Of a stretch of DNA of 64,000 nucleotides, positions 1 through 10,018 are shown one piece after another. Positions within the stretch are counted from its first letter, which is position 1, and every line of letters starts with the position of its first letter. The stretch is from assembly GCF_003614885.1 (NCBI RefSeq), contig NZ_QZMS01000007.1, positions 1,364,001-1,428,000 of the forward strand, in the 5' to 3' direction. A program made the translations under genes and the position numbers. A model generated the notes under the pieces. It saw only the letters and a program-made list of their open reading frames with translations. It searched no databases and had not been told where the DNA came from. The DNA is from Photobacterium salinisoli (GTDB lineage Bacteria > Pseudomonadota > Gammaproteobacteria > Enterobacterales > Vibrionaceae).

Positions 1-335
1 TAGATCTGACACTGACAGGCTGGGTTGCGGATAATGGCGATCCGGATAATTTCCTGCGGCCGTTGCTGTCTTGCAGCGCCAAACAGGCTGGCCTGAATGT
101 CGCAAACTGGTGCAACCTTCAGTTTGATAACCTGCTTGAACTGGCGTCACGCACCACAAAGCTGGATCAACGCATGGACTACTATCAGTATGCTCAGGGA
201 ATATTGCGCGATGAAGTGCCGATTATTCCGCTGGCACACGGTATCCATTACCAGATCCACCATAAGTCTCTGCACGGGCTGCATCTGAGTCCGTTCGGTA
301 CTCGCTCATTCTCTAATGTGTACCGGAGCGAATAA
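1..335 (+). CDS. sapA: SapA, periplasmic peptide-binding protein (3' end only)
   Basis: The reading frame is open from base 3 and stops at TAA 333-335; the 5' part lies outside the window, leaving about 110 C-terminal residues. The fragment includes the stretch GWVADNGDPDNFLRPLLSC, typical of the C-terminal lobe of family 5 solute-binding proteins (SBP_bac_5, the DppA/SapA type), whose ligand loop carries GDPDNF. It sits 3 bp before sapB and heads a tightly packed sapBCDF set, which supports SapA over other oligopeptide-binding proteins. SapA is the periplasmic receptor of the Sap ABC importer, linked in other enterics to antimicrobial-peptide resistance, while SapBCDF of E. coli has been linked to putrescine export. 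The role here is inferred from family and operon. Confidence 0.87.
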   Translation, partial: DLTLTGWVADNGDPDNFLRPLLSCSAKQAGLNVANWCNLQFDNLLELASRTTKLDQRMDYYQYAQGILRDEVPIIPLAHGIHYQIHHKSLHGLHLSPFGTRSFSNVYRSE

Positions 336-338
336 CTG

Positions 339-1301
339 ATGTTTATCTATACCATTCGCCGATTGAATCTGTTTTTGATCACCCTGTTTATCCTCACCTT
401 GATCGGCTACAGCATTTTACGTATTGAGCCTTCGAGCTACTGGAATCTTCACGAGTTCTGGCCAGGCTGGCTGCTGTATCTCGATAATCTGATGGTGGGT
501 AACCTCGGACTGAATCAGGAAGGACAACCCATTCTGTCAGAGATTCTCCAGGTGTTCCCGGCCACACTGGAGCTGTGTTTCTTCGCTTTTATTTTGTCGC
601 TGATTGTTGGGATCCCGCTTGGCACACTGGCAGGCGTTAAACGTGGCCGCTGGGTTGATACCTGCATTTCATCCCTGACGCTGGTGGGGTATTCTCTGCC
701 GCTATTCTGGCTGGCCATGCTGTTTATTATGCTGTTCTCGCTCAAGCTGGGCTGGCTGCCTGTTGCCGGGCGCTACAACTTGCTCTACCAGATTGATTCC
801 GTGACAGGTTTTGCCCTGATCGATGTATTTCTGTCAGACGTGAGCTATCGTTCAGCCGCGCTGATCGATGTCATCCGTCATCTGGTATTGCCGACATTAG
901 TGCTGGCCATAGCACCAACAACCGAAGTGATACGTCTGACACGTGCCTCTGTTGCCGATGTCATGCAGCAAAACTTCATTAAGGTTGCGCAAACCAAAGG
1001 GCTATCAATGTGGGAGATCATCATCCGCCATGCCCTGAAAAATGCCATTCCGCCAATCATCCCCAAACTGGGGATGCAGTTTTCAACCATGATGACTTTC
1101 GCCATGTTAACAGAGTCTATTTTCAACTGGCCCGGCATAGGCCGCTGGTTACTGGACGCCATTGCCACACAAAATTACGTCGCGATTCAGGCTGGTGTGA
1201 TTACTGTCGGCGGATTCATTCTGTTCGCGAACATTCTTTCTGACCTGGCGGGTGCCATGGTGAACCCACTGACCCGTAAGGAATGGTATGCCATCAAATA
1301 A
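339..1301 (+). CDS. sapB: SapB, ABC transporter permease
   Basis: A 320-residue inner-membrane permease of the DppB/OppB type (BPD_transp_1). A first membrane segment lies at about residues 9-28, and a conserved transmembrane block follows from about residue 77. The EAA-type loop that contacts the ATPase is visible around residues 205-235 (TKGLSMWEIIIRHALKNAI). Length matches E. coli SapB (321). It begins 3 bp after the sapA stop and its end overlaps sapC by 14 bp, which implies translational coupling. With SapC it forms the membrane channel served by ATPases SapD and SapF. Assignment to Sap rather than Dpp rests on the downstream SapD and SapF, which have family-specific features. Confidence 0.92.
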   Translation: MFIYTIRRLNLFLITLFILTLIGYSILRIEPSSYWNLHEFWPGWLLYLDNLMVGNLGLNQEGQPILSEILQVFPATLELCFFAFILSLIVGIPLGTLAGVKRGRWVDTCISSLTLVGYSLPLFWLAMLFIMLFSLKLGWLPVAGRYNLLYQIDSVTGFALIDVFLSDVSYRSAALIDVIRHLVLPTLVLAIAPTTEVIRLTRASVADVMQQNFIKVAQTKGLSMWEIIIRHALKNAIPPIIPKLGMQFSTMMTFAMLTESIFNWPGIGRWLLDAIATQNYVAIQAGVITVGGFILFANILSDLAGAMVNPLTRKEWYAIK

Positions 1302-2175
1302 TATTTATCAGGAACATAAGATTCCGACGCAATGGGAACGGGCCTGGCAAAATTATCAGGCTAATTCACTGGCGGTGTTTGGGTTATGGTGCCTTGGATT
1401 CCTGCTGCTGATAACGATCTTCGCCCCGTTAATGGTTGCCTACGGACCGGGAGAACAAGTGGGCGAGTTTCTGATGCCCCCCTCCTGGGACGCCAGCGGC
1501 CATGTGGAATTTTTCTTCGGCACCGATGATCTGGGCCGCGATCTCTTCACCCGGATTCTGTTGGGAAGTCAGTTGACCTTTGGCTACGCGCTGCTTGTGG
1601 CGCTGGCTTCGGCGATACTGGGCATAGTCATCGGCGTACTGGCAGGTATGACCCGCGGACTCAAATCCAGTATCCTTAACCACGTACTTGATACCGTGTT
1701 ATCAATACCATCACTGCTGCTCGCCATTATCATCATTGCCTACATGGGTACCGGTATGACCAGTATTCTGCTGGCAATCTGGCTGGCGCTGATCCCACGT
1801 TTTATCCGCGCGATTTACTCCGCTGTCCACGATGAGATGGAAAAAGAGTACATCATTGCTGCACGGTTAGATGGTGCTAACAGTTTCTATCTGCTGTACT
1901 ACTCTATTTTGCCGAATATTCAGCCCGTGATCATCAGTGAGCTGACCCGGGCGATTTCTATCGCCATGATAGATATTGCAGCGCTGGGCTTTCTGGGGCT
2001 GGGCGCGCAGTCTCCGTCACCGGAATGGGGTGCTATGCTGGGTGATTCCATCGAGTTAATCTATCTGGCGCCCTGGACAGTGACCCTGCCCGGCCTGGCC
2101 ATCACCTTCAGCATCTTAGTGGTAAACTTAGTAGGAGAAGGTCTCCGTCAGGCAATTAATGCAGGAGTCGACTGA
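1288..2175 (+). CDS. sapC: SapC, ABC transporter permease
   Basis: A 295-residue inner-membrane permease of the DppC/OppC type, the same length as E. coli SapC (296). It has an N-terminal membrane segment (about residues 30-50) preceded by a cytoplasmic arm. The motif [14 protein letters not shown], diagnostic of the C-type permease subunit, lies around residues 78-92, and the ATPase-contacting loop is near [20 protein letters not shown]. The start lies inside the last codons of sapB. The stop TGA shares its A with the ATG of sapD (TGATG). It pairs with SapB to form the transport path. Confidence 0.93.
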   Translation: MPSNNIYQEHKIPTQWERAWQNYQANSLAVFGLWCLGFLLLITIFAPLMVAYGPGEQVGEFLMPPSWDASGHVEFFFGTDDLGRDLFTRILLGSQLTFGYALLVALASAILGIVIGVLAGMTRGLKSSILNHVLDTVLSIPSLLLAIIIIAYMGTGMTSILLAIWLALIPRFIRAIYSAVHDEMEKEYIIAARLDGANSFYLLYYSILPNIQPVIISELTRAISIAMIDIAALGFLGLGAQSPSPEWGAMLGDSIELIYLAPWTVTLPGLAITFSILVVNLVGEGLRQAINAGVD

Positions 2176-3173
2176 TGCCGCTGCTCGATATACGAAACCT
2201 CACCATTGAAATTGAAACGCCTCAGGGCATGGTCAAAGCCGTTGAGCGCATGAGCCTGACACTGAACGAAGGTGAGATACGCGGACTGGTTGGCGAATCG
2301 GGCTCAGGTAAGAGTCTGGTCGCTAAGGCTATCGCCGGCGTCACTAAAGACAACTGGCGGGTCAGTGCCGACCGTTTACGTCTGGGCGATATTGATCTCC
2401 AGGCCCTGTCACCGCGCGAGCGCCGTAAAGTGGTGGGCCGCGAAATTGCGATGATCTTTCAGGAGCCCTCTTCCTGTCTTGACCCCTCTGAGCATGTGGG
2501 CCAGCAATTGGAAGAAGCCATTCCACGCAGCTCTTTCAATGGTACCTTCTGGCAACGCTTCCACTGGCGCCAGAAACAGGCGATTGCCCTGCTGCACAAG
2601 GTCGGTATAAAAGACCATAAACGTGTGATGAACAGTTATCCCTATCAACTGACAGACGGCGAGTGCCAGAAGATCATGATAGCGATGGCCATTGCCAACC
2701 GCCCACGGTTATTGATTGCCGATGAACCCACCAACGATCTGGATCCCATCACACAGGCGCAGATTTTCCGTCTGCTGAGCCGGATGAACCAGCTCAATAA
2801 CACCACCATACTGCTGGTCAGTCACGACCTGACGACTGTTACCCAGTGGGCCGACCGCATCACAGTGATGTATTGTGGACAGGCGGTTGAATCAGGCAGC
2901 CGTAAACAACTACTGACCACGCCACACCACCCTTATACGATCGCCTTGCTTCAAGCCATGCCGGATTTCAGCCAGGATATTCCGCATAAAAGCAAACTCA
3001 CTACGCTGCCTGGTTCGATTCCGCCGTTACAGCATTTGCCCATCGGGTGCCGGTTGGGACCACGCTGCCCCTATGCACAACGTAAGTGTGTGGAAATCCC
3101 TAAGCGTAAAAAAGTCAAAAACCATAAATACAGCTGCCATTTCCCGCTGAATATGCCGGAGCCAAAATCATGA
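2175..3173 (+). CDS. sapD: SapD, ABC transporter ATP-binding subunit
   Basis: A 332-residue ATPase of the oligopeptide ABC family. Visible motifs are Walker A GESGSGKS (about residue 40), the Q-loop in MIFQEPSS, a variant signature LTDGE in place of LSGGQ, Walker [14 protein letters not shown] and the switch His in LLVSHDL. The C-terminal oligopeptide-transporter extension with [15 protein letters not shown] carries the conserved cysteines of this subfamily. The LTDGE variant and ECQKIMIA continuation match SapD specifically, separating it from DppD and OppD. It is coupled to sapC by TGATG and to sapF by ATGA overlaps. It energises the SapBC channel with SapF. Confidence 0.94.
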   Translation: MPLLDIRNLTIEIETPQGMVKAVERMSLTLNEGEIRGLVGESGSGKSLVAKAIAGVTKDNWRVSADRLRLGDIDLQALSPRERRKVVGREIAMIFQEPSSCLDPSEHVGQQLEEAIPRSSFNGTFWQRFHWRQKQAIALLHKVGIKDHKRVMNSYPYQLTDGECQKIMIAMAIANRPRLLIADEPTNDLDPITQAQIFRLLSRMNQLNNTTILLVSHDLTTVTQWADRITVMYCGQAVESGSRKQLLTTPHHPYTIALLQAMPDFSQDIPHKSKLTTLPGSIPPLQHLPIGCRLGPRCPYAQRKCVEIPKRKKVKNHKYSCHFPLNMPEPKS

Positions 3174-3994
3174 CTGCCCTGTTGGAAGTGACCAACCTGA
3201 GAAAAGAATACCACCACCGTTCCGGCTTTTTCCGCCGCCGCAGCACTGAAGCCGTCAAACCCGTGTCTTTTAACCTGGATGTGGGTGAGACGCTGGCTCT
3301 GATCGGTGAAAACGGTTCAGGTAAGTCAACTCTGGCTAAGATGCTGGCTGGTGTTGTCGCACCATCGGGCGGTGAAATCAGGGTCAATGATGAGCCATTG
3401 GCTTTCGAGGATTACAAGACCCGCTGCAAGCTGATTCGCATGATATTTCAGGATCCGAATACCTCGCTAAATCCCAGGATTCAAATTGGTCAGATCCTGG
3501 AAGGGCCACTAAAACGTAATACCAGCATGACGCCGCAGGAGCGTGAGAATCGTATCAAAGCCACTTTACTGCGCGTCGGTTTGCTGCCGGAACATGCTTA
3601 CTTCTACCCGCAAATGCTGGCAACCGGTCAGAAACAAAGGGTTTCTCTGGCTCGTGCGCTGATTCTGCAGCCTTGTATCATAGTGGCAGATGAGGCACTC
3701 AATGGTCTGGACATGTCAGTACGTTCTCAGATCATTAACCTGCTGCTCGATCTCCAGCAGGAGATGGGACTGTCGTACATCTATGTGTCTCAGCATATGG
3801 GCGTGATTAAACATTTCAGCGATAAGCTGATGGTGATGCAAAAAGGAGAAGTGGTGGAACAAGGCGCAACACAAGATGTGTTCAACGCACCACAGCACCC
3901 TTTGACTCAGAAACTGCTGGACAGTCACTTTACGGCGCCGTCGCACGATCGCAGCACCCGTACCAGCAGTCGCTCGGCGAAAATTCACGTTTAA
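3170..3994 (+). CDS. sapF: SapF, ABC transporter ATP-binding subunit
   Basis: A 274-residue ATPase, partner of SapD. Walker A is GENGSGKST (about residues 49-57). The signature is replaced by LATGQKQR, and Walker B by [10 protein letters not shown], lacking the usual DEP; these deviations are also found in E. coli SapF and support the specific call. Its stop codon overlaps the stop of the convergent DUF4010 gene by 4 bp (TTAA), so no terminator fits between the two genes. The last 20 residues are Ser/Thr/Arg-rich and not conserved. Confidence 0.93.
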   Translation: MTALLEVTNLRKEYHHRSGFFRRRSTEAVKPVSFNLDVGETLALIGENGSGKSTLAKMLAGVVAPSGGEIRVNDEPLAFEDYKTRCKLIRMIFQDPNTSLNPRIQIGQILEGPLKRNTSMTPQERENRIKATLLRVGLLPEHAYFYPQMLATGQKQRVSLARALILQPCIIVADEALNGLDMSVRSQIINLLLDLQQEMGLSYIYVSQHMGVIKHFSDKLMVMQKGEVVEQGATQDVFNAPQHPLTQKLLDSHFTAPSHDRSTRTSSRSAKIHV

Positions 3995-5256
3995 CTCAAC
4001 GCCAGCCAGGCCCATAGCGCTGCCGCACACAGCGATATCAGTACAGGCAGTACAACGTAGCTGGCCAATGCACGGCTGCCGGCGAAACAGGCCATCAGCA
4101 TCTTTACCAGACTGTTGACACAAGCGGCAAGGACGATAGCGAAACCCGCAGTCTGGATACTGAGCTGGCTTTGACGCCCAAGGGCCAGCGTGATGGCGTC
4201 AACATCCGTAATCCCTGACACTGCCGACAACACATACGTGCCCGTATCGCCAAACCACTCCTGCAGCGCCTGTGCCAGAACAACAATCACCAGCAGCACG
4301 GCACCAAAAGCTAAGGCCGAAGGCAATGCGAGAGGACTGCGTTTGACCTGAGGTGCCTGATACCCTTCCATGGGATTTCTCAACCAGAGCCAAATCGCCG
4401 GAAGATAAAAACACGCCATCATGATCAGCATAGGGACGGCAACAATCGCCACCAGCCTGGCGTTAATCACGGAGCAGAGAAAAATGATGCGCGGAAACAT
4501 GGTGCCGCAACTGATCAGGATCCCGCTTGCCAGCAGGGGTGACAGCACAGTGTCCTGCTTAGATTGATTCGAGAATTGCAGCGTAAGGGCCGTTGAGGAG
4601 CTCAGGCCTGCAAATAAACTGGTAAATAAAATTCCTTTCCGCGGCCCGCCGATTCTGATGGCAAAATAGCCGACGAATGAAATCGCCGCAATCAGCACCA
4701 CCAACCACCATATTTCATACGGATTAATCGCTTTCCAGGGGCCAAAGCCTTCATTAGGCAGCAACGGCAACAAGACAACTGATATCAGCAACAACCTGAG
4801 GGCTGCATCCAATTCATATTCCTGCACCTTGGCAATGGCGGCGTGGAGCTCTTCTTTCATATCCAGAATAATCGCTGTAACAACAGCGGCCGATACTGCG
4901 ACAACAGGCTGACCACTTACCGCCAGACACCCCAGCAAAAACGTCAGTAAAATACCGATTAAGCCAGTAATGCTCAGATTGACAGCTAAACGCTGACTGG
5001 ACAGATAAGCAATGGTGATCACCGCGCTTAACGCCACTAGGGCAAACCCCAGAATAACACCCGAATAAATGCCCGCCAGAAGGCCAATCAGCCCTCCCAG
5101 CAAACCGACCAATGAGTAGGTCCGAATGCCAGCGACACGCTGGCCTTCTTGTTGATTACGGGTTACCCAGCCACGCTGCAAGCCAACGATCGCCCCTAAC
5201 AATACGGCAATCCCTAACCGCCAGAGTGGAGATTGCCAATCCAGCACATGCTCCAT
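3991..5256 (-). CDS. MgtC/SapB-family membrane protein with DUF4010 domain
   Basis: A 421-residue polytopic inner-membrane protein. The N-terminal 140 residues carry the MgtC fold signature: GAIVGLQRGW near residue 21, GIRTYSLVGLLGG near 44, and a long run of hydrophobic helices. The C-terminal half (about 190-420) matches the DUF4010 architecture, with RKGILFTSLFAGLSSSTALT and SAVSGITDVDAITLAL. Proteins of this two-part family are widespread in proteobacteria, and their biochemical function is not established. A role in divalent cation or stress homeostasis is only suggested by the MgtC domain. It is transcribed towards sapF and overlaps it by 4 bp. It has a 311-nt untranslated region upstream before pyrF. 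Confidence 0.85.
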   Translation of the reverse strand: MEHVLDWQSPLWRLGIAVLLGAIVGLQRGWVTRNQQEGQRVAGIRTYSLVGLLGGLIGLLAGIYSGVILGFALVALSAVITIAYLSSQRLAVNLSITGLIGILLTFLLGCLAVSGQPVVAVSAAVVTAIILDMKEELHAAIAKVQEYELDAALRLLLISVVLLPLLPNEGFGPWKAINPYEIWWLVVLIAAISFVGYFAIRIGGPRKGILFTSLFAGLSSSTALTLQFSNQSKQDTVLSPLLASGILISCGTMFPRIIFLCSVINARLVAIVAVPMLIMMACFYLPAIWLWLRNPMEGYQAPQVKRSPLALPSALAFGAVLLVIVVLAQALQEWFGDTGTYVLSAVSGITDVDAITLALGRQSQLSIQTAGFAIVLAACVNSLVKMLMACFAGSRALASYVVLPVLISLCAAALWAWLALS

Positions 5257-5567
5257 ACGGTTTTATCATCTTGTTGTTCTTACAAGTAAAAGTGTAAGAA
5301 ACATCTTGGCAAAGTGCTGTAAAAAATATCCCCGTTCCAGGCTGTTTCTGAACTCGCTGCAAGATCAATAAACTGCTCTTTTGGGGTGAGACAATCAACT
5401 AAGCCGATATGCCAGCCCCACAAAGCGGCATGAGTCACCGGTGAGAGGCTAAGCGTATAAAATGGGTTCTGCGTTATGTTTGCAAGGCCTGCTGACGCGG
5501 GATGGCACAAAGAAGCAGAAGCTACCTCCGCCTGGTGAAGACAAAGGCAGCCTATCAGAAGGGGAAA
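5257..5567 (-). other. 311-nt gap between pyrF and the DUF4010 gene
   Basis: No gene is convincing here. The stretch holds the probable promoter and leader of the minus-strand DUF4010 gene. A minus-strand open frame (5280-5510) has no relatives that I recognise and no good ribosome-binding site. A short ATGCC/GGCAT stem (5409-5431) is the only hairpin I noticed. The length is generous for a simple promoter, and a structured leader is possible. Confidence 0.4.
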
Positions 5568-6266
5568 TTATGCCTGAAGAGAGCGGTTGATCCCGGCCAG
5601 CACTGCTGCTGGATCGTCAGCCTGAGTAATTGGTCGGCCAATGACCAGGTAATCTGACCCTGCTTTCACTGCTTCTGCTGGCGTCATAACGCGGCGCTGA
5701 TCACCCGCGGCACTGCCGGCAGGGCGGATCCCAGGCGTCACCAGTTTGAACTCTGCACCCAGGTTTGCCTTCAGCATGCTGGCTTCCTGCGCTGAACAGA
5801 CCACACCATCGAGCCCACTGTTCTTGGTCAGCGTGGCAAGATTCAGGACATGTTCTTCTGGTGAGCAAGAGATACCCACTCCGGCCAGATCCTGCGCTTC
5901 CATACTGGTCAGCACAGTAACAGCAATCAACAAAGGCCTGTCTTTACCATAAGGTTCCAGGATCTCGCGAGAAGCGGTCATCATGCGCTCTCCCCCACTG
6001 GCGTGTACATTCACCATCCACACCCCGAGCTCGGCTGCCGCCTTCACTGCGCGGGAACAGGTATTCGGGATATCGTGAAATTTAAGATCCAAAAAGACGG
6101 AATGGCCCTTGTCGTGTAACTTACGCACAAAGTCCGGCCCAAACAAAGTAAACATTTCTTTGCCTACTTTCAGTCGGCAACTGCCTGGCTCAATGCGATC
6201 AACAAAGGCCAGTGCCGCATCCTGAGTGGGGTAATCCAGTGCCACTATCACTTTTGGGTCTAACAT
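5568..6266 (-). CDS. pyrF: Orotidine 5'-phosphate decarboxylase
   Basis: A 232-residue enzyme catalysing the last step of UMP synthesis, decarboxylation of OMP in the cytoplasm. The catalytic Lys/Asp set is visible as [13 protein letters not shown] (about residues 57-69). The substrate-binding end [17 protein letters not shown] lies near 177-193, and LVIGRPIT near the C terminus closes the TIM barrel. Length matches Vibrio and E. coli PyrF. It lies downstream of lapA-lapB as in E. coli, with a hairpin between lapB and pyrF. The ATG is preceded by GGAGAGA. Confidence 0.97.
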   Translation of the reverse strand: MLDPKVIVALDYPTQDAALAFVDRIEPGSCRLKVGKEMFTLFGPDFVRKLHDKGHSVFLDLKFHDIPNTCSRAVKAAAELGVWMVNVHASGGERMMTASREILEPYGKDRPLLIAVTVLTSMEAQDLAGVGISCSPEEHVLNLATLTKNSGLDGVVCSAQEASMLKANLGAEFKLVTPGIRPAGSAAGDQRRVMTPAEAVKAGSDYLVIGRPITQADDPAAVLAGINRSLQA

Positions 6267-6307
6267 TCTCTCTCCTAGACTTCAGTTCTGCATTGCTATA
6301 TTCAAAA

Positions 6308-6341
6308 GAAAGGGCCAGCACACACGGTGATCAGCCCTTTC
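6308..6341 (-). terminator. Hairpin between lapB and pyrF
   Basis: A perfect 8-bp inverted repeat, GAAAGGGC (6308-6315) and GCCCTTTC (6334-6341), with an 18-nt loop. On the minus strand it is followed by TTTTG, a weak U tract. It could partially terminate or pause lapB transcription ahead of pyrF. Confidence 0.45.
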
Positions 6342-6365
6342 AAATTTACATTCTCTTTGTCGTCA

Positions 6366-7535
6366 TTACTCCCCATCCAGTCCTCGAATGGGTTTCACTG
6401 CCCCCCACCCTTTGCAGGACGGGCATTGCCAGTATAGTGAATGACTTTCAAAACCACATTTACCACAACGATAATGTGGTTTCATTTTCAACTGTTCACC
6501 AACCAGACTTCGCAAAGTGGTCAAACTATCCTTGGCGCGGCCTTCTTCTGCTTCATCCAAATGATAATCCATCAGCTGATAAAAGCCTTTCATCGTCGGG
6601 TTCTGCAACAGTTGTCGAGTCATGAAGGCCTGCGCCATGATAGCGCCCTCATGACGAGCGATTTCATCGGCAAGCATCAGCTCAGCAGTCGCTCCGGCAT
6701 GATTGTCTACACAGTGGTGAAGATATTTTATCCAGCCTTCCTGATTGTGAGTCGCTTCATAGCACTCCAATAGCATAGGCAGGGTTTCACTGATGTAGTC
6801 CACATCCTGCTCGGCGACTTTTTCCAGATGCTGCGCTGCGGATTTGTAGTTTTTTTCAGCAATAAGAATTCGGGCAGTACTGATTGAAGCACGTACACAA
6901 TGTTTATCGGCAGACAGTGCTTTCTTCAGCAATTGCTTGGCTTTTTCTGAATTATGCGCGCTCAGCTCCAGCATGGCCAGTTCACACCAATAATGCGCGA
7001 TATCATGCCTGAGCTTATTTTTACCCATCTTGACCAGCTGGCTGGCCATTTCGATCGCGTTATCCCATTCTCGGGTTTGCTGATAAATCGTCAGTAACTG
7101 CTGCAACGCCCCTTCTCTGTGATCAGGCTCATCGAGCAACTGTTCAAAGATTTTTTCTGCGCGATCGAAGAACCCTGCAGCCATATAGTCTTTAGCCAAT
7201 TGTTGCAATGCCAGGTTACGTTGGTCGATAGTCAGGTTTGGGCGGGCAATCAGGTTTTGGTGAATACGAATGGCGCGATCAACTTCACCCCGGCTACGGA
7301 ACAGGTTCCCCAGGGCAAGGTGAGTATCTATCGTTTCACTGTCAACCTGTAATAGTTCAATAAACAGGTCAACAGCTTTATCAGACTGATCAGAGAGCAG
7401 CAGGTTCAGGCCTGTCACATATTGGCGTGACAGGTGATGAGACTTTTCCTGCCGCTTATTACTCGCGCTTCTGTTACCCATGTACCAGCCATATGCTGCG
7501 GCAATAGGAAGTAACAGAAACAACAGCTCTAGCAT
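6366..7535 (-). CDS. lapB: LapB, TPR/rubredoxin-domain regulator of lipopolysaccharide synthesis
   Basis: A 389-residue protein, the length of E. coli LapB (YciM, 389). It has an N-terminal membrane anchor (LLFLLLPIAAAYGWYMG), a chain of TPR helices from about residue 38 to 340, and a C-terminal rubredoxin-like metal knuckle with two Cys-X2-Cys pairs (CGKC and CPSC). In E. coli LapB works with FtsH to degrade LpxC and so limits lipid A synthesis; that role is inferred here by orthology. It is 7 bp downstream of lapA, an obvious two-gene unit. Confidence 0.96.
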   Translation of the reverse strand: MLELLFLLLPIAAAYGWYMGNRSASNKRQEKSHHLSRQYVTGLNLLLSDQSDKAVDLFIELLQVDSETIDTHLALGNLFRSRGEVDRAIRIHQNLIARPNLTIDQRNLALQQLAKDYMAAGFFDRAEKIFEQLLDEPDHREGALQQLLTIYQQTREWDNAIEMASQLVKMGKNKLRHDIAHYWCELAMLELSAHNSEKAKQLLKKALSADKHCVRASISTARILIAEKNYKSAAQHLEKVAEQDVDYISETLPMLLECYEATHNQEGWIKYLHHCVDNHAGATAELMLADEIARHEGAIMAQAFMTRQLLQNPTMKGFYQLMDYHLDEAEEGRAKDSLTTLRSLVGEQLKMKPHYRCGKCGFESHSLYWQCPSCKGWGAVKPIRGLDGE

Positions 7536-7542
7536 GAAGTGA

Positions 7543-7830
7543 TTATTCCTTGGCGGTCTCTACAGAACGCAACTGCTCTAGTTCTTTTTCTTGTTTGGCG
7601 ACTTTCTTCGTTAAACGATTTTTCGTAAAGCGGGCTTTCAGGTACATAGAGCCACAAATCAACCAACCAATTGCGAATCCGATACCGAAGGTTGCACCTA
7701 AAAGCGTAGATAGCTGAAATTGTCCTTTGGCTATCAGAAAATCGAAGTCAACCATCACCTGATTTTGCGCACCCAGCGCCAGCGTCAATAAAAAACACGC
7801 TATCAAGATAATAATGCCTACTATTTTCAT
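7543..7830 (-). CDS. lapA: LapA, small inner-membrane protein (DUF1049)
   Basis: About 95 residues with two membrane segments (residues 3-20 and about 42-62) and a charged C-terminal coiled coil (KKVAKQEKELEQLRS), the pattern of LapA/YciS. LapA is a partner of LapB at the cytoplasmic membrane. I chose ATG 7830 because GAGAGGA lies 6 bases upstream. A longer frame from GTG 7845 would run across that ribosome-binding site. Confidence 0.92.
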   Translation of the reverse strand: MKIVGIIILIACFLLTLALGAQNQVMVDFDFLIAKGQFQLSTLLGATFGIGFAIGWLICGSMYLKARFTKNRLTKKVAKQEKELEQLRSVETAKE

Positions 7831-7912
7831 CGTGAATCCTCTCACTAGATCAAAAACTTGATGATTAGATTATGCAGTAAAACGACTCATCAGACCATGA
7901 TCATCAGACATA

Positions 7913-7945
7913 AAAAAACGGCATACTTACAGCATGCCGTTTTTT
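7913..7945 (-). terminator. Rho-independent terminator of ihfB
   Basis: The inverted repeat ACGGCAT / ATGCCGT (7918-7924 and 7934-7940) is flanked by A and T runs on both sides, so it can act on either strand. It lies just after the ihfB stop. Confidence 0.88.
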
Positions 7946-7959
7946 CGTGCTAAATACGA

Positions 7960-8250
7960 TTATCCTGCATTTGGTGCATTCACGCGGTCACGTAACTCTT
8001 TACCAGGTTTAAAGTGAGGAACGTACTTGCCGTCCAATTCCACTTTATCACCGGTTTTCGGGTTACGCCCTATGCGCGGTGCACGGTAATGCAAAGAGAA
8101 ACTACCAAAGCCACGGATTTCAATGCGGTCCCCTTCAGCAAGGGTTGTAGCCATATGCTCAAGGATTTCCTTGATCGCATCTTCTACCTGTTTGGCAGAA
8201 AGATGAGTTTGTTGGCTGCACAGCCTTTCGATCAATTCAGACTTTGTCAT
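7960..8250 (-). CDS. ihfB: Integration host factor, beta subunit
   Basis: A 96-residue DNA-bending protein that pairs with IhfA (not in this window) to make IHF. The HU/IHF signature [20 protein letters not shown] (residues 46-65) contains the beta arm with the intercalating proline. The N terminus, [10 protein letters not shown], is identical to E. coli IhfB. I chose ATG 8250 over a GTG two codons upstream on that basis. It lies downstream of rpsA, as in E. coli. Confidence 0.97.
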   Translation of the reverse strand: MTKSELIERLCSQQTHLSAKQVEDAIKEILEHMATTLAEGDRIEIRGFGSFSLHYRAPRIGRNPKTGDKVELDGKYVPHFKPGKELRDRVNAPNAG

Positions 8251-8292
8251 AATCACCCCGTTTTTAGTATGTTTCTCAATAGTATAACCGTT

Positions 8293-8316
8293 AAGGGGGA
8301 AAATGCTTCCCCCCTT
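8293..8316 (-). terminator. GC-rich hairpin between rpsA and ihfB
   Basis: AAGGGGGAA (8293-8301) pairs with TTCCCCCCTT (8307-8316) with one bulged C. The U tract is poor, so it may only attenuate rpsA transcription or stabilise the rpsA 3' end. Confidence 0.45.
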
Positions 8317-8324
8317 GGGGCAAA

Positions 8325-9995
8325 TTATTCGCCTTTAGCCGCTTTAAACGCGTCAGCCATAGCATTACCGAATGCAGATTCGTCCTGCTGGTTCAGGCTA
8401 GCCATTGCTTCTTGCTCTTCGTCTTCGTCTTTCGCACGTACAGACAGGTTGATAACGCGGTTCTTACGGTCAACACCGGTGAACTTCGCTTCAACTGAAT
8501 CGCCTTCAGACAGAACCAGAGTTGCGTCTTCTACGCGGTCACGAGAAGCTTCAGATGCACGCAGGTAACCTTCTACGCCTTCAGCCAGCTCAATGGTTGC
8601 GCCTTTAGCATCAACGGCAATTACTTTACCGTTAACCAGAGTACCTTTCTTGTTCAGAGCTACGAAGCTGTTGAACGGGTCTTCTTCGATTTGCTTAACG
8701 CCCAGAGAGATGCGCTCACGCTCAGCATCAACAGCCAGAACAACTGCTGAAATCTCGTCGCCTTTCTTGAAGTCACGAACGGCGTCTTCGCCTGCAACAT
8801 TCCAAGAAATGTCAGACAGGTGAACCAGACCGTCGATGCCACCGTCCAGACCGATGAAGATACCGAAGTCAGTGATAGACTTGATCTTACCAGTTACACG
8901 GTCGCCTTTAGCTTGTGCTTCAGCGAACTGCTGCCAAGGGTTAGCTTTACATTGCTTCAGACCCAGGCTGATACGACGACGTTCTTCGTCGATGTCCAGA
9001 ACCATAACTTCAACTTCGTCACCCACGTTAACCACTTTAGATGGGTGGATGTTCTTGTTGGTCCAGTCCATTTCAGACACGTGTACCAGGCCTTCAACGC
9101 CTTCTTCGATTTCAACGAAGCAGCCGTAGTCAGTCAGGTTAGTTACGCGACCAGACAGCTTAGTGCCTTCTGGGTAACGCTTAGCGATAGCAACCCATGG
9201 ATCTTCACCCAGTTGCTTCAGACCCAGAGATACGCGAGTACGCTCACGGTCGAACTTCAGAACTTTAACGTTGATTTCGTCACCAACATTAACGATTTCT
9301 GATGGATGCTTAACGCGTTTCCAAGCCATGTCAGTGATGTGCAGCAGGCCGTCAACACCGCCCAGATCTACGAATGCACCGTAGTCAGTCAGGTTCTTAA
9401 CGATACCTTTAACTTCCATGCCTTCTTGCAGAGAAGCCAGCAGCTCATCACGCTCAACGCTGTTTTCAGATTCGATAACAGCACGACGAGAAACAACAAC
9501 GTTGTTGCGCTTCTGGTCCAGCTTGATAACTTTGAACTCTAGCTCTTTGCCTTCCAGGTGAGCAGTGTCACGTACTGGACGAACGTCAACCAGAGAACCA
9601 GGCAGGAACGCACGAATGCCGTTCAGCTCAACAGTGAAGCCACCTTTAACTTTACCGTTGATGATACCAATAACGGTTTCAGCATCTTCGTAAGCTTTCT
9701 CAAGCTGGATCCAAGCTTCGTGACGCTTCGCTTTCTCACGAGAAAGTTGAGTTTCACCGAAACCGTCTTCAATCGCGTCCAGAGCTACGTCAACTTCAAC
9801 GCCAACTTCGATTTCCAGCTCACCAGCAGCATTTTTGAACTGCTCAGCAGGAATAGCTGACTCAGATTTCAGGCCAGCGTCAACCAGAACGAAACCGTTC
9901 TCAATGGCAACTACAGTACCTTTAACGATCGCGCCAGGGCGTGTTTCGATTTCTTTTAGAGACTCTTCAAAGAGTTGAGCAAAAGATTCAGTCAT
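8325..9995 (-). CDS. rpsA: Ribosomal protein S1
   Basis: A 556-residue protein (E. coli 557) made of six S1 RNA-binding domains. The repeated core GxVxxxxDYGxFVxL is seen for instance as [15 protein letters not shown] and [16 protein letters not shown]1 binds the 30S subunit and recruits structured mRNAs. The codon choice is strongly biased (GAACGT, CTGGT-type), as in highly expressed genes. It lies between cmk and ihfB, the usual gammaproteobacterial order. Confidence 0.98.
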   Translation of the reverse strand: MTESFAQLFEESLKEIETRPGAIVKGTVVAIENGFVLVDAGLKSESAIPAEQFKNAAGELEIEVGVEVDVALDAIEDGFGETQLSREKAKRHEAWIQLEKAYEDAETVIGIINGKVKGGFTVELNGIRAFLPGSLVDVRPVRDTAHLEGKELEFKVIKLDQKRNNVVVSRRAVIESENSVERDELLASLQEGMEVKGIVKNLTDYGAFVDLGGVDGLLHITDMAWKRVKHPSEIVNVGDEINVKVLKFDRERTRVSLGLKQLGEDPWVAIAKRYPEGTKLSGRVTNLTDYGCFVEIEEGVEGLVHVSEMDWTNKNIHPSKVVNVGDEVEVMVLDIDEERRRISLGLKQCKANPWQQFAEAQAKGDRVTGKIKSITDFGIFIGLDGGIDGLVHLSDISWNVAGEDAVRDFKKGDEISAVVLAVDAERERISLGVKQIEEDPFNSFVALNKKGTLVNGKVIAVDAKGATIELAEGVEGYLRASEASRDRVEDATLVLSEGDSVEAKFTGVDRKNRVINLSVRAKDEDEEQEAMASLNQQDESAFGNAMADAFKAAKGE

Positions 9996-10018
9996 TTAAA
10001 TAATCTTCAGTATATGAA

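Noticed and set aside
5280-5510. Minus-strand open frame of 76 codons in the gap before the DUF4010 gene
   Set aside because: No recognisable family, no good ribosome-binding site, and position in a likely leader region.
5257-5567. Manganese (yybP-ykoY) or other riboswitch before the DUF4010 gene
   Set aside because: Some short words such as GGAGGTAGC and CGTCAGCA vaguely recall the motif, but the consensus bases and order do not fit well enough.
8820-9302. Open plus-strand frames antisense to rpsA
   Set aside because: They result from repeated S1-domain coding on the minus strand with biased codons.
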